From Rhizonema sp. PD37 (GTDB lineage: Bacteria > Cyanobacteriota > Cyanobacteriia > Cyanobacteriales > Nostocaceae), in assembly GCA_029379215.1 (NCBI GenBank), contig JAQYWO010000028.1:1-49306 (forward strand): DNA of 49,306 nt, given 5' to 3'. Of the stretch, positions 7,096 through 17,400 are shown piece after piece. The notes under the pieces were generated by a model, which saw only the letters and a list, made by a program, of their open reading frames with translations, did no database searches and was not told the DNA's origin. Numbering within the stretch: the first letter of the stretch is position 1; the number at the start of each line of letters is the position of its first letter. The position numbers and the translations under genes are program-made.

Positions 7096-9258
7096 CTAAT
7101 TCAAAACAGATTCACCCTGCACTGTTGAAGCAGGTTCAACATTCAGTAGGCGTAAGATTGTTGGTGCAATATCGATATTGCGAACTTTGTCTAGAGTTCC
7201 ACGTTCAATATCAGGTCCAGCCGCGTAAAAAATGGCACTCATGTTAATTAGATTGGGGTCGTATCCGTGGGCACCGTAGAAGTTTGGTACGGATAATACA
7301 GGACTACTAGAGCTATCTCCAAAACGCGTTACTACTGGAGTCTGAATACCGTCAAAGTTATAGCTTTCTGTCAGTAGAGCAAAAACATCGCCAGTATCTT
7401 GACCTATGAACTCATTTGTGCTTATACCAAAGGAGGGATCATTCAGGTTAGCAGGAATAGGTCGGGTATAAACTTTGTCAAAAACTTGCGTGCTGCCGTC
7501 TGTATAGTAAGGATTGGTGTCAACAAACGACTTGAGTGCATCCTGTAGTTGCTGTTGCAGTGTGACGTACTCTTCATGCGTAACCGTGCCGTTGGGTTCC
7601 CGTCCTTGCAAATTGATGTAAATATTAGCCGCAGGACCAGAAGTGACGGCTCTGACTTTATTGGTATCAAAGCCCTTACTCTGGAGGAAGCTATTTATAT
7701 TAACAGTGGTGTGGAAGGGGTCAAATCCGTGGTCGGAAACAACGATGATGTTGCTATTCGGTATACCTTTGCGATTGGTGCCAACGGCTTCAATAATCCG
7801 TTGTACTGCGCGATCGGCTGCTTGGTAAGCGACTTTTACATAATTGTCATAGCGAGCAATTTTCTCTCGATCTTGAGCCGATCCAATTGAGTTTGGATCG
7901 CGGGGATTGGTTGCCTGACGTGCATCGGTAATGAGAAACTGATGTTCTGAACCATCAGGTTCCTCAATGTAGATCATTGCTAAATCAGCTTTGGGACTCT
8001 GACGAATTGCTCGTAAAGCTACACGAGTTTGGTAATCAACAAAATTTCTAACTTGATCCTCGTAAATAGCTTCTAATTCTTGGTCAGAGAAATTATCAAT
8101 TCCAGGGTTCAGTCGTTCGGGGAAGCGGTAGTCTGCCTGATCTGCCCAGAAACCAACATTATTGTTGATATCGTCTACATTTGCTAGAACTGCTGGGTTG
8201 CGTGGAATGTAATTAGCAGAGTAGCGAGCAAAGTGGACAATGGACAAGTCGGGAGCTAAGGTACTTACGTAAAAAGCGGCTCCTGCTTTGTTAGAGCTAC
8301 CCTCGAAGTAAAATTGACTGGACTTTTGCTCGCTGACTTTTACATAAGCAGGGCCAGTGGAAGGTAAACTAAATGGTCCTGACTGAATACCTTGATTGGC
8401 ATCAAAGAAGACTAACGTGTCGTAATTGGTTTTATTATCGTTAGTTGTATCGAGGGCGGCAACTTGGATGTTGTAATTCACTCCACCCACAGTAAACGTA
8501 TCAAAAGATCTATTTGTCTGTAAAATCTCGCTGTTGGAAACTTTTCCAGCTGCTTGCAGTTGATCGATAGTTGTTTGAGGTGCAGTTGCAAAATCTGCGG
8601 CTGTCAGACTAAAGCCACTTGCTCCCACCCCAGCAAAAGCTCCAAAGGGGACGGTATAATCTACAGTTCTCTTACTCGCTGACTGCACGATTGGGTTATT
8701 TAGCAGTCCTGGCACTGTAATATCTGCCCCATCTGCCCCAGGAAATGTGGCGGCAACGATCTTCTTACCGTTTTGCTTTAAAGCTTGCCAGATTGGCTGT
8801 GCTGTTAAATCCGTACTTTCTGTAGGTCCGTCAATACTAACAGAGTAACCGCCAATGGGGGCATTGAAGCCACTAATATTTTGGCTAAAAGGACTAGCGA
8901 CTAAATGGAAGGTATTGGCGTTAATGTCATTATTTGCGGCAACAGAACCTGTGGCGATCGCAATATGTGAAGGAGCCGTCAGGGATGGGGTAATCGTTGT
9001 GTTCTGCTTGGCAAAAGTTCCTTGTCTTCGCAGTAACCCTATACCCCGATTTTGACTCAGTGTACCATCGGCAAGATATTGGTTAAGCAGTCTTGGTGTT
9101 GCACCGTCTAGCGAAATCAAAATTACTTTGGGAAGGCGAGGTTTGCTAGCAATGGTTGGGTTCCAGTTTCCCCACACTAAGAGCGTTGCTATAAACATTG
9201 CTACGAACAATTGTAAAAAATGTCGCCTTGTCCAAGAAGTCCTTGCTATATATCTCAT
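7096..9258 (-). CDS. Exported phosphodiesterase, alkaline phosphatase superfamily
   Basis: 720 residues, type I phosphodiesterase/nucleotide pyrophosphatase fold. The N-terminus has a twin-arginine motif (TRRHFLQLF, residues 10-18) followed by a hydrophobic stretch and an Ala-rich cleavage region near residue 37, so export through Tat is likely. All metal-site residues of the family are present: Asp51 (SLDGATP), candidate nucleophile Thr94 (PSLTAPSH), Asp435 and His439 (EEPDGSEH), Asp509-His510 (VSDHGF) and His664 (GAHGYDP). It probably hydrolyses phosphodiester or phosphomonoester compounds outside the membrane. It stands alone, with 0.9 kb of non-coding DNA upstream. The substrate cannot be told from sequence. 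Confidence 0.9.
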   Translation of the reverse strand: MRYIARTSWTRRHFLQLFVAMFIATLLVWGNWNPTIASKPRLPKVILISLDGATPRLLNQYLADGTLSQNRGIGLLRRQGTFAKQNTTITPSLTAPSHIAIATGSVAANNDINANTFHLVASPFSQNISGFNAPIGGYSVSIDGPTESTDLTAQPIWQALKQNGKKIVAATFPGADGADITVPGLLNNPIVQSASKRTVDYTVPFGAFAGVGASGFSLTAADFATAPQTTIDQLQAAGKVSNSEILQTNRSFDTFTVGGVNYNIQVAALDTTNDNKTNYDTLVFFDANQGIQSGPFSLPSTGPAYVKVSEQKSSQFYFEGSSNKAGAAFYVSTLAPDLSIVHFARYSANYIPRNPAVLANVDDINNNVGFWADQADYRFPERLNPGIDNFSDQELEAIYEDQVRNFVDYQTRVALRAIRQSPKADLAMIYIEEPDGSEHQFLITDARQATNPRDPNSIGSAQDREKIARYDNYVKVAYQAADRAVQRIIEAVGTNRKGIPNSNIIVVSDHGFDPFHTTVNINSFLQSKGFDTNKVRAVTSGPAANIYINLQGREPNGTVTHEEYVTLQQQLQDALKSFVDTNPYYTDGSTQVFDKVYTRPIPANLNDPSFGISTNEFIGQDTGDVFALLTESYNFDGIQTPVVTRFGDSSSSPVLSVPNFYGAHGYDPNLINMSAIFYAAGPDIERGTLDKVRNIDIAPTILRLLNVEPASTVQGESVLN

Positions 9259-9652
9259 TCACATCTCCCAATATTGATAAATGCTTATGGGTAATAGTCC
9301 AATCCCCAATTCCTCACTATTACTTACACGGATTTGTATAAATAAATAATGGCTACGTTAGTTATAACACGGATAAATTTGAAGAAAAGATCGGTCATCC
9401 TACAGTGCGACTATCACATCCTGTAGCATCAAAGAGTGCAAGTATTGCCGACCTCTTGGTAGTCTAAAGAAGTACTAATACCGAAATTCGGCAGGCTTCG
9501 ACTTCTAAAAGTCTTTAGCTTGTTAAAAAAATTTGATAGAAACAAATCCTTTAACATCACTTTTCAGCCTTTCGTTCAATCTCCCTAGATTTTTTTCCGC
9601 AGCTAGGTGATACATTCCAGTGACTATTTCATTTTTATTTGAGAAATAAGAC

Positions 9653-9680
9653 TTGACACTAAACTAGTAAAGCCTAATAC
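9653..9680 (+). promoter_or_regulatory. Sigma70-type promoter without an obvious gene
   Basis: TTGACA at 9653-9658 and TAATAC at 9675-9680 are separated by 16 bp, a near-consensus promoter. No open frame starts within the next 500 bp; the first short ATG frame near 9739 ends after eight codons. It might drive an untranslated RNA or be a chance match in AT-rich DNA. Confidence 0.4.
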
Positions 9681-9820
9681 GTTGGCATTACTGAATGCAT
9701 AAACATTCGTCAAAGAATAGGTTAAGGTTAGTTTAAAAATGTATTGTTTGAGGAGAAAATACTGATTTCAAAACAATTATTATTCCCAGATTCAATATAC
9801 TTACTCTTGTCACTAATAAT

Positions 9821-9840
9821 TAAAATGATAATCATTAAAA
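9821..9840. promoter_or_regulatory. Fur-box-like iron-regulation site
   Basis: The core ATGATAATCATT at 9825-9836 equals the central part of the 19-bp Fur consensus; the outer triplets are AT-rich but do not match. The nearest genes are about 350 bp to the right (broken Uma2) and 560 bp to the left (phosphodiesterase, whose promoter would be on this side). If functional it may regulate the exported phosphodiesterase or an RNA in this gap. Confidence 0.4.
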
Positions 9841-10188
9841 TATCTTGTGAGAATCGTGATTTTTTAACTGAAAGCAATAGATCTAAAAAAGCTTATTGCT
9901 GGCGATCGCAGTGTTCACAATAACAACAAGCTTACCAATTCCGCCGAGACTTTCTCTTTGTGCCTGTGTACTAGTATGAGCAAGCAATGCACGTTAAATA
10001 TTAAAAGTCAACAGTCTTAAATTACAGCCGTATTCACACAGCAGATTGCTTGTGGCAATTAGTACTCCTTTGTAACTTGCTGGCAGCCCGGACGAATAGT
10101 AAGTAACAACCAAACTTTTCATCAAACCAGTTAGATATTGTAGTAAAGATAGAATGTGATCAAACCTCCACGCTAAGGAAGCCTAGCG

Positions 10189-10741
10189 ATGACTATTACT
10201 ACCGCGAAATGGACGCTAGACGACTATTACTGCATGATTAAAGTCGGTCTTCTAGAGGGTCGCCACGTCGAACTACTAAATGGAGAAATCATCGAAATAC
10301 CTCCAGAGGGACCAGAACACGCCCAATTAAGTACAGACGCGGCAGACTATTTACGCCAACTGTTAGCGAATCAAGCACTCATACGTGATGCTAAGCCAAT
10401 TACCATACCCGAGACCAATTCCGAACCAGAACCAGATTTGGCAATTGTTCAGCCACTGAAAAAGCTTTATCTTACCCATCATCCCTACCCGGAAAATTTT
10501 TTTGCTGATTGAATATTCTTATAGCAGCTTGAATAAAGATTTATAAACAAAGCGAAAAACTTACGCAAAAGCAGAGATTCCAGAATATTGGATTGTAGAT
10601 TTAAAGAATCATCTTGTCAAAATTATACGCAATCCTCTCAATGGCGATTATCAATTAGAGGTAATGCTGAGTCAGGGAGAAGTCAGTCCTTTGGCATTTT
10701 CGGAAATTTTAGTTTCAGTACAACGTTTGCTAGAAGGATAA
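10189..10741 (+). pseudogene. Uma2 family gene broken by frameshift and stop
   Basis: The first frame (10189-10512) gives 107 residues with a Uma2 N-terminus: VELLNGEIIEIPPEG and EPEPDLAIVQP. It shifts at a seven-T run (10497-10503). In the next frame the missing strand continues as LLIEYSYSSLNKDL, meets TAA where a Gln codon is expected, and resumes with AEIPEYWIVDLKN to the end at 10741. Two lesions therefore separate the catalytic Asp from the Glu and the C-terminal strand. Nothing suggests programmed frameshifting, since the second lesion is a plain stop. Confidence 0.85.
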
Positions 10742-10840
10742 TTTGATTGGTGTAACGGAATTTCCCCCAGTATGAAACTTGAAATTCCAGTTTTCATTCC
10801 CATCAAAGAACAATTACAATTTAGTATATTACTTAAAATA

Positions 10841-11407
10841 ATGGTCGCTTCTCCTCAACCAACTTACCTCACTCCAGATGAATACCTCCAATTAGAGGAA
10901 AAAAGTGATATCAAACACGAATATATCGACGGGGAAATTTACGCAATGGCAGGGGCACTTGACCCTCACGTTACCATTGCCGGAAACCTATTTGCACTTC
11001 TCCGTAACCACGTCCGAGGTTCTGGTTGTCGTGTTTATATATCTGATATGAAGGTGCGAATCGAAAAACAAAATAGATACTACTACCCCGATATTATAGT
11101 TACATGTGACGAACGTGATCGCGGAACACCTGCTTATAAAAAATTTCCCTGTTTAATTGTTGAAGTTTTATCTGAATCGACCGAAGCCTTCGACAGAGGT
11201 GATAAGTTCGCTGATTACGAGCAGTTAGAAACTTTACAAGAATATGTCTTAATTAACACCAAGCGCCAGCGAGTTGAGTGTTTTCGACGCAGCGAAGGAT
11301 TTTGGATATTGCAGTCTTACACCTCACAACAGCAATTATTTCAACTTAAAAGCATTGACTTTGAAAGCGCAATGACGGCACTTTATGAAGACGTAGTTTT
11401 TGAGTAG
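10841..11407 (+). CDS. Uma2 family putative endonuclease (DUF820)
   Basis: 188 residues from the ATG at 10841 (MVASPQPTYLTPDEYLQLEE), which is the usual start of this subfamily; an upstream in-frame ATG at 10772 would add 23 residues without family similarity. Core elements: EYIDGEIYAMAG, YYYPDIIVTCDERD with the PD pair, CLIVEVLSEST with the catalytic Glu, and DKFADYEQLETLQEYVLIN. All catalytic positions are retained. It follows the broken Uma2 gene by 100 bp, but the two belong to different subfamilies, so this is not a simple tandem duplicate. Confidence 0.9.
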   Translation: MVASPQPTYLTPDEYLQLEEKSDIKHEYIDGEIYAMAGALDPHVTIAGNLFALLRNHVRGSGCRVYISDMKVRIEKQNRYYYPDIIVTCDERDRGTPAYKKFPCLIVEVLSESTEAFDRGDKFADYEQLETLQEYVLINTKRQRVECFRRSEGFWILQSYTSQQQLFQLKSIDFESAMTALYEDVVFE

Positions 11408-11539
11408 TAACGTAAGTTGCTAGTTATATAGCTGGGTTGATTATGAGGAATAATAAGGAAAAAGAATTAAGCGCTAATTTCTTCAATACAAGAAGATTTT
11501 TGTATCTTGAGGGGATTATTTGCTTAGAAATAGTGCCAG

Positions 11540-12163
11540 CTAACATAGATTAACAAACGCCAACCAACTAGGGTAACCGTAAGAATTCTCATGCAATTTC
11601 GTTCCATTATAAGAATTGAATACTAAATTGGCTGTTGCCTGAAGATTATCCATCAGACGGTTATCTTCGCCTGAGGCTTCAAACGCAAGACTCCACCAAG
11701 AATTTTCGTGAATAATTATAGAGGTCAGTTCCACACTACAACCATTATCAATACTTTTATCGGCTGAGATAGGTTGCGGTGAAAAGTTAGGTAATATTTG
11801 GTAAAGTTGTGAGTACCTAGTTTTTTGAACACTTACCCAAGTAGGATTACTTAAAACTTGGTTCGGTTGAAAACTTTCTTCTGTAGGATCGCAACACAGC
11901 CACTTACCCCATTTTTCTACATTCCCCTCTGCAAACTCACTAAACTTCACAACGCCTATTTCTGCTTTGCGCCATTTGACATCCAGGCGTCCTTGCCGTA
12001 GCTTTATTCCCAAGTAGCTACTTTCAGGTGAGTAAAGATACACATCTGAACGTTCTTCTGGGGGTGATGAAGGGTTCATGAGACAATCTTGCTCAAACCA
12101 CAGCTTAATGTTTTCAGGAACTTTACCAGGGTAAAACCAACGTAGTTCGTAAGTTGTCAGCAT
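11540..12163 (-). CDS. Conserved hypothetical protein, weak CYTH-like pattern
   Basis: 207 residues, soluble, rich in Trp, no signal peptide. The N-terminus YELRWFYPGKVP and the pair YLGIKLRQGRLDVKWRK resemble the alternating charged strands of CYTH/triphosphate-tunnel proteins (Glu-x-Arg then Lys-x-Arg). The full ExExK signature is not present, so this is only a hint. It is divergent from the PsbP-like gene with 71 bp between starts, so they may share a control region. I do not recognise a defined family. Confidence 0.6.
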   Translation of the reverse strand: MLTTYELRWFYPGKVPENIKLWFEQDCLMNPSSPPEERSDVYLYSPESSYLGIKLRQGRLDVKWRKAEIGVVKFSEFAEGNVEKWGKWLCCDPTEESFQPNQVLSNPTWVSVQKTRYSQLYQILPNFSPQPISADKSIDNGCSVELTSIIIHENSWWSLAFEASGEDNRLMDNLQATANLVFNSYNGTKLHENSYGYPSWLAFVNLC

Positions 12164-12234
12164 ACGTGGGACAATAGATTTGTGAAATTAGGCTTGTCAT
12201 AAATATTGCTTCCAGCCCAAAGGAAAGTAGAGAA

Positions 12235-12780
12235 ATGTGGAAACGAATTATATTAATTTTGCTGTTGGTTTTGAGCTTTTGTCTAAGTCATTCTGATGTT
12301 GCGCTTGCTGATGGACTCAGAAGCTATGTCAACACCACTGATGGCTATCAATTCCTATATCCTAATGGCTGGGTACAAATTAAAGTTGCCAACGGACCCG
12401 ATGTTGTGTTCCATGATTTGATTGAGATGAGTGAAAATGTTTCTGTGGTAATTAGTCCAGTTCCAGAAGGTAAAACTTTAGCACAGTTGGGGACACCAGG
12501 AGAAGTAGGATATAGACTAGGAAAAAACGCCCTTGCACCAGTTGGTTCTAATCGCCAAGCTGAATTAGTGAATGCCCAAGAGCGGGAATCTAACGGGAAG
12601 ACATACTATCTTTTAGAGTATGTAGTCAAACTCCCTAACAATCAACAGCGCCACAACCTTGCCAACGTTGCTGTCAGCCGTGGTAAACTTTTTACATTTA
12701 ATGCTTCAGTGTCTGAAAAGCGTTGGCCAAAAATCAAACAGTCTGTGGAAGAATCTGTAAGTTCTTTTTCAGTTTATTAG
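12235..12780 (+). CDS. PsbP-like (CyanoP-type) photosystem II protein
   Basis: 181 residues with a signal peptide (about residues 1-26, ending VALADG). The mature part has the PsbP core: DGYQFLYPNGW near the start, VVFHDLIE, NVSVVISPVPEGK, GKTYYLLEYVVK and the closing VSSFSVY. A Cys lies at residue 16 in the signal region but the preceding residue is Phe, so the lipobox is imperfect and lipidation is doubtful. CyanoP is a thylakoid-lumen accessory factor of photosystem II assembly. The maf gene follows on the same strand, a pairing seen in other cyanobacteria. Confidence 0.9.
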   Translation: MWKRIILILLLVLSFCLSHSDVALADGLRSYVNTTDGYQFLYPNGWVQIKVANGPDVVFHDLIEMSENVSVVISPVPEGKTLAQLGTPGEVGYRLGKNALAPVGSNRQAELVNAQERESNGKTYYLLEYVVKLPNNQQRHNLANVAVSRGKLFTFNASVSEKRWPKIKQSVEESVSSFSVY

Positions 12781-12794
12781 CAAGCAATGGGCGC

Positions 12795-12859
12795 GTAGGG
12801 GCGGGTTTAATCGAAACAACATCGAAGCAAACACAACATCTGACAAAACCCGCCCCTAC
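12795..12859. repeat. 14-bp inverted repeat with long loop
   Basis: GTAGGGGCGGGTTT (12795-12808) is the exact reverse complement of AAACCCGCCCCTAC (12846-12859), with a 37-base loop. It resembles a tiny MITE or hairpin repeat inserted between the PsbP-like gene and maf. It fills most of the 108-bp gap and could end or pause transcription, though no T-run follows. Confidence 0.75.
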
Positions 12860-12888
12860 TCCGTGTTATTCGTATATCAAGTTTTATT

Positions 12889-13479
12889 ATGCAAATTCCC
12901 CAATTTGTACTAGCCTCGGCTTCACCAGCAAGACTGCGCTTACTACAAACGGTTGGCATTGAACTGATCGCTTGCCCTAGTAATTTTGATGAGTCACAGG
13001 TTCAATTATCTGATCCCGCACAACTCGTACAAACTCTGGCACATAAAAAGGCAGAAACTGTTGCCCCTCAATTTGAATCGGCTTTAATCATGGGTTGCGA
13101 TTCAGTTTTAGCTCTTCAAGGCGAGATTCATGGTAAGCCAGCTAATTCTGAAGAAGCCTGCTTACGTTGGCAAAAAATGCAAGGAAACTTTGGAGATCTT
13201 TACACGGGTCATGCCTTAATCGATCTGTCCCAAAATCGAACTTTGGTAAGGTGTCAGGTGACAAGAGTATACTTTGCTCAAATGAGCGATCGCGCAATCA
13301 ATGCTTATGTTGCCACGGGTGAACCCCTCAAGTGTGCTGGTAGTTTTGCACTTGAAGGATATGGCAGTCTCTTTGTGGAAAAAATAGAAGGTTGTCACAG
13401 TAACGTAATTGGACTTAGCTTACCTCTACTGCGACAAATGCTAGCGGAGCAGGGGTACGAAGTTACAGATTTCTGGTAA
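12889..13479 (+). CDS. maf: Maf family nucleoside triphosphate pyrophosphatase
   Basis: 196 residues, of normal length for Maf. Motifs: [14 protein letters not shown] at the N-terminus (nucleotide-binding Ser/Arg loop), [27 protein letters not shown] with the catalytic Asp, and a C-terminal [20 protein letters not shown]. Maf enzymes hydrolyse non-canonical or modified NTPs to monophosphates and keep them out of nucleic acids. The start at 12889 is the first Met giving the family N-terminus. Soluble. Confidence 0.93.
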   Translation: MQIPQFVLASASPARLRLLQTVGIELIACPSNFDESQVQLSDPAQLVQTLAHKKAETVAPQFESALIMGCDSVLALQGEIHGKPANSEEACLRWQKMQGNFGDLYTGHALIDLSQNRTLVRCQVTRVYFAQMSDRAINAYVATGEPLKCAGSFALEGYGSLFVEKIEGCHSNVIGLSLPLLRQMLAEQGYEVTDFW

Positions 13480-13523
13480 GAGAAGTCGTGCGTAGGGCGT
13501 AGATCCCTTCGCCCGTAAAGGAA

Positions 13524-13829
13524 TCATTTTTTGCTGTAGAAAAAGGCAATTTCCTTGTCTTTCAAAGGGGCGAAATCTGCTTCCTTTAGCATTTCATCGA
13601 GTTCAGCTTGGGGAATATGTTTTGCCCCAATCCGCACGATGCGCGATCGCATGGTATTCGATACACCACTGCGCTGTCTGCTTGCTTCTAGTGCCATGAC
13701 TTTATGATAAAGTTCCAGCTTGGTAGGCGGAATCGGAGATCCGTCAAAATCAATCCCTCGCGATATCGCCTCATCAATTGCATCAGCACCTGTAGTCGTT
13801 TGATTCTCTTGGTTAGTTTCAGCAGTCAT
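13524..13829 (-). CDS. Small conserved hypothetical protein
   Basis: 101 residues, soluble, with a polar Thr/Gln-rich N-terminus and a conserved-looking core: DEAISRGIDFDGSPIP, KVMALEASRQRSGVSNTM, and AELDEMLKEADFAPLKDKEI. Composition and codon use match the neighbours, and the frame is clean over its full length. It converges with maf (44 bp between stops). I do not recognise the family and assign no function. Confidence 0.7.
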   Translation of the reverse strand: MTAETNQENQTTTGADAIDEAISRGIDFDGSPIPPTKLELYHKVMALEASRQRSGVSNTMRSRIVRIGAKHIPQAELDEMLKEADFAPLKDKEIAFFYSKK

Positions 13830-14150
13830 GGTAATGCACCGTTGTGACTAATAAAGTAATAAGTTGCTAGTTACATAGTTAAGGCTTTGATGGGTAAACA
13901 CCACACATGTCTAACTAGAAACCTGGGCTAATCATACATTTTACCAGTAATAGTGACACAAAACTTTTCCCACTCTTGTAAAGGCGGGTTTGATATCCGC
14001 AAGACATGTACTGAGATGTGATGTGGATTAAGGCGTTGCATATTTGCGGGATGATTTTATTTTCTCTATATAACGAAAAACTTAATTCTTGGCGTTCTTG
14101 GCGGTTCAATGTTCATCCCTGTTTTACGCAACGCCTGGATTAAATCTATG

Positions 14151-14399
14151 CTACTTCCTACCTTGTCGCGTCACCGTTCCCCCAACAAATGCCCCTAAAA
14201 CAGTCCCTGTCCACATTCCTGTTGTACTACCCTGCCATATTGCCCCTGGAGTCTCCCAAGCATTACACATCTGTTGGAAACCCCAAGCTTGGTTTTGACA
14301 TTTCTGGCTGTGAAGAATTAGGGAAATTTGCCCACCGACGTAACTACTAAAAAAGCCTGCAAGTAGTGCTAAAAAGGTGCAAGTTAGAACTCGATTCAT
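14151..14399 (-). CDS. Small predicted membrane protein
   Basis: 82 residues with two hydrophobic segments: about residues 5-30 (CTFLALLAGFFSSYVGGQIS) and 58-76 (TTGMWTGTVLGAFVGG). Two Cys (34 and 45) flank the loop. The Gly-rich second helix and clean frame support a real gene, but no ribosome site is evident and no family is recognised. It sits just beyond the 3' end of ppc on the same strand, 88 bp away. Confidence 0.5.
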   Translation of the reverse strand: MNRVLTCTFLALLAGFFSSYVGGQISLILHSQKCQNQAWGFQQMCNAWETPGAIWQGSTTGMWTGTVLGAFVGGTVTRQGRK

Positions 14400-14406
14400 T
14401 TGTTTA

Positions 14407-14484
14407 TTGGGAGTTGGTAGTTGTTTGAAGTTGGTAGTTGGTAGTAGTTGGTTACATTTCCCACTAACGACTAACTACCAACAA
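14407..14484. repeat. TTGGTAG heptamer repeats forming an inverted repeat
   Basis: The phrase TTGGTAG or close variants occurs four times between 14411 and 14450, and CTAACTACCAAC at about 14470-14482 is complementary. This is a heptanucleotide tandem repeat of the kind found in heterocystous cyanobacteria. It lies directly after the ppc stop and could form a long stem in the transcript. Confidence 0.7.
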
Positions 14485-14492
14485 TTTACATT

Positions 14493-17400
14493 TCAACCAG
14501 TATTTCTCATTCCTGCTGCAATACCATTAATAGTTAATAATGCTCCTCGCAGTAACTCACCTTTACTGTAACGAGAGTGGATAACTCCGGAAGTGAAATT
14601 AGTTCGAGACTGGCGCAGGCGTTTTAGAAGAGAAACCTGTATAAAACCTAGCGGTACAATTGTACCATTACGTAATTGTACGGAACGCTGTAGTATGGGA
14701 TCGCCATCCAAAAGTCGTTGGTGACCAGTAATTTGTAGAACTAAATCTCGTATCAGATAATATTCGCGAGCAATTTGCTCAAAAACCTTCTGAAGACGAT
14801 CTTTATCCTCAGGATTTGACAATTCGTCTACATAGTGCTTTGCCATTTGCAAGTCTACCTTTGCTAAGGTCATCTCTGCTTTAGAAATCACCATCTTGAA
14901 GAAGGGCCACTTGACATAAAAATAGCGTAGGAGTTGCAGGTTTTCTTCTGGATCTTCATGTAAAAATTCTTGCAAAGCTGTACCCATACCATACCAAGAA
15001 GGAAGTAAAAACCGGGTTTGCGTCCAACTGAATACCCAAGGAATTGCTCGCAGGCTGCTTAAATCCTTCTTACCTGATGGACGACGAGCGGGACGAGAAC
15101 TGATTTGTAACTGACTAATTTCCTCAATCGGAGTGACTTGGTGGAAGAAGTCAATAAAATCAGGTTGTTCGTATATCAGGGCGCGATAGTGGGTACGCGA
15201 TCGCGCTGCCAACTCTTCCATAATCTCATTCCAAGGTTGGATATCATCAAACCCTGTCCGCAACAAGCTTGCTTGGATAACAGCAGTAGTGATGGTTTCA
15301 AGATTGTATAAAGCTAAATCTTTCAAGGAGTATTTGGAAGCCAATACTTCTCCTTGTTCGGTAATTTTGATTCGCCCGTTGATGCTGTGACCTGGCTGAG
15401 CCAAAATAGCTTCATAAGATGGCCCACCGCCACGTCCAACGGAACCACCACGTCCGTGGAAAATCCGAAGAGTAATACTATATTCCTCAGCTATTTGCTG
15501 CAAAGATTTTTGGGCTTTATGAATTTCCCAGTTACTACTTAAAAAACCAGAGTCTTTGTTACTGTCAGAATACCCTAGCATGACTTCTTGCAAATTAAGA
15601 GTCAGGGAAGAGGGAAGTGAGGAAATCGTAGAAGATATTGTTTCCTTGTCTTCGGTGTTTTCCTTGTCTCCTTTAATTAAGGTATAGCCTCCAGCTAAGA
15701 AAGCCCGATATAGAGGGAGTTCAAACAAATGCCGCATCACGCTTTTTGAGCGTTGTAAATCTTCTACAGTCTCAAACAGAGGCACTACCTGAATTGTACC
15801 ATGAGCGGTACCGGGGTCGTAAAGTCCTGCTTCTTTGATTAATAGCAATACTTCCAGTACATCGCTGACTTCACGGCACATACTAATGATGTATGTTTGG
15901 CAGATATTTGAACCAAACTCTTGTTGTAGCGATCGCACCACCCGTAGGGTTTCAATCACATCGTTGGTTTTCTCGGAAAATGGAAGTTGGGCAGGAATCA
16001 GCGGCCGACGGGTTTGCAGTTCTCCTACAAGCCAAGAGACTCTCTCGGACTCTGAAAGTTCATTGTATGATTGAGGTAGAACTCCCAGGTATTCCAAAAT
16101 CTCATTCAAAACATCTGAATGGCGGGATGATTCCTGACGAATATCAAGTTGCGTCAGATTGAAGCCAAAAATTTCTACTTGACAGATCAGATTTTCTAGT
16201 TCCTGACAGCTTAAACCTGTTTCCGTCAAATTGCGTTCAATCAGCCGTAGTTCTGCAAGAAACTCTGCTCCCAATTGGTAAATTGGAGTGTTCTTACTTT
16301 TCGGTGTTTCCCGCTTGTACAAAGCCAGATTGCGATCGCGGGTATTTTCCAATCGCTTAAGGACATAAGAAAGTTTTAACCGATAAGGTTCTTGCCGATA
16401 ACGCAACGCTAATTCATCGTAAACTTCACTCAATTGTGATTGTTCCAGTTCTAATGATTCCAGCAAGTCTGGCAAAACATCACTCCAGTGAAGTGATAGA
16501 CTTAGCAAGTTTATCAACCGCTTAACTGAGGTAATATACTTTTCTAACACCATGTTTCGTTGGTAGCAAGCTGTCTGCCAAGTAATCTCTGGTGTGACTG
16601 ACGGGTTTCCATCTCTATCTGCACCTACCCAAGAACCAAACCTACAGAAGTCTTTGCGTGGCGGTTCCAGCCAAGGAAAAGTTTTTCCTAAAGCGTACTT
16701 GAAGCGTTTGTAAAGGTGGGGAATAGCATCAAATAAAACTTCTTGGAAATAATGCAGAGTATAATCGACTTCATCCAATACCGAGGGTTTGAACTGGTGC
16801 AACTCATCGGTACGCCACCACAAGCGGATCTCTTCGAGCAATTGTTCGCGTATTTCTTCTGCTTCTGCAAGTTGACTACCATTCTGGCTGCGCGTTTCCA
16901 CGATATCTAGTTGTTGCATGAGTCGTACAACTTTACGCTGCTTATCGCGGATGGTATGACGGACAATTTCTGTTGGATGGGCTGTAAATACGAGCTGCAC
17001 ATCCAAATGTTCCATGAGACGTTGAATTTGCTGGGGTGGGACATTTAGATTGTGTAGCCGAGGAAATAAAGTAGCAAAAGTGCCTTTTTGTTTTCCGGTT
17101 GAGTTTGATTGCCAACTTTTTGTCTGTCTATCTGCTCCTACCCCACTGTTTATCGGAGCTTCTGCTTCCTTTTGGTTCGCGGAACCGAAGACATTTGATT
17201 TAGGTTGCGACTCATAGCGAGTTAATTGCTGCCTCTGCTCATAGTCCTGCTCTATAATGTTGATCAACTGAAAATAGAGAGCAAACGCACGCGCTGCCCG
17301 TATTGCATCGTTGATATTAAGTTGTTCTATCAACTTGAATACAGATGCTTGATCATTGGTTGCTTGTCCTTCTGGCGAACATAAATTCCGTAGTTGCCGG

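Larger units (their letters stand above)
9259..10188. other. Long non-coding gap, AT-rich
   Basis: 930 bp between the phosphodiesterase (leaving leftwards) and a broken Uma2 gene. I find no frame with protein-like composition on either strand. It does contain a sigma70-like promoter at 9653-9680 and a Fur-box-like site around 9823-9838, both given separately. A small RNA is possible but nothing shows it directly. Confidence 0.55.

Noticed and set aside
10189..10741. Programmed frameshift in the Uma2 gene
   Set aside because: The second frame also contains a stop codon, which points to decay rather than programmed recoding.
12723..12962. 79-codon plus-strand frame overlapping the PsbP-like gene and maf
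   Set aside because: It crosses the 14-bp inverted repeat and overlaps two solid genes in another frame.
13915..14109. 64-codon minus-strand frame between two small genes
   Set aside because: No ribosome site, no conserved look, and low-quality composition.
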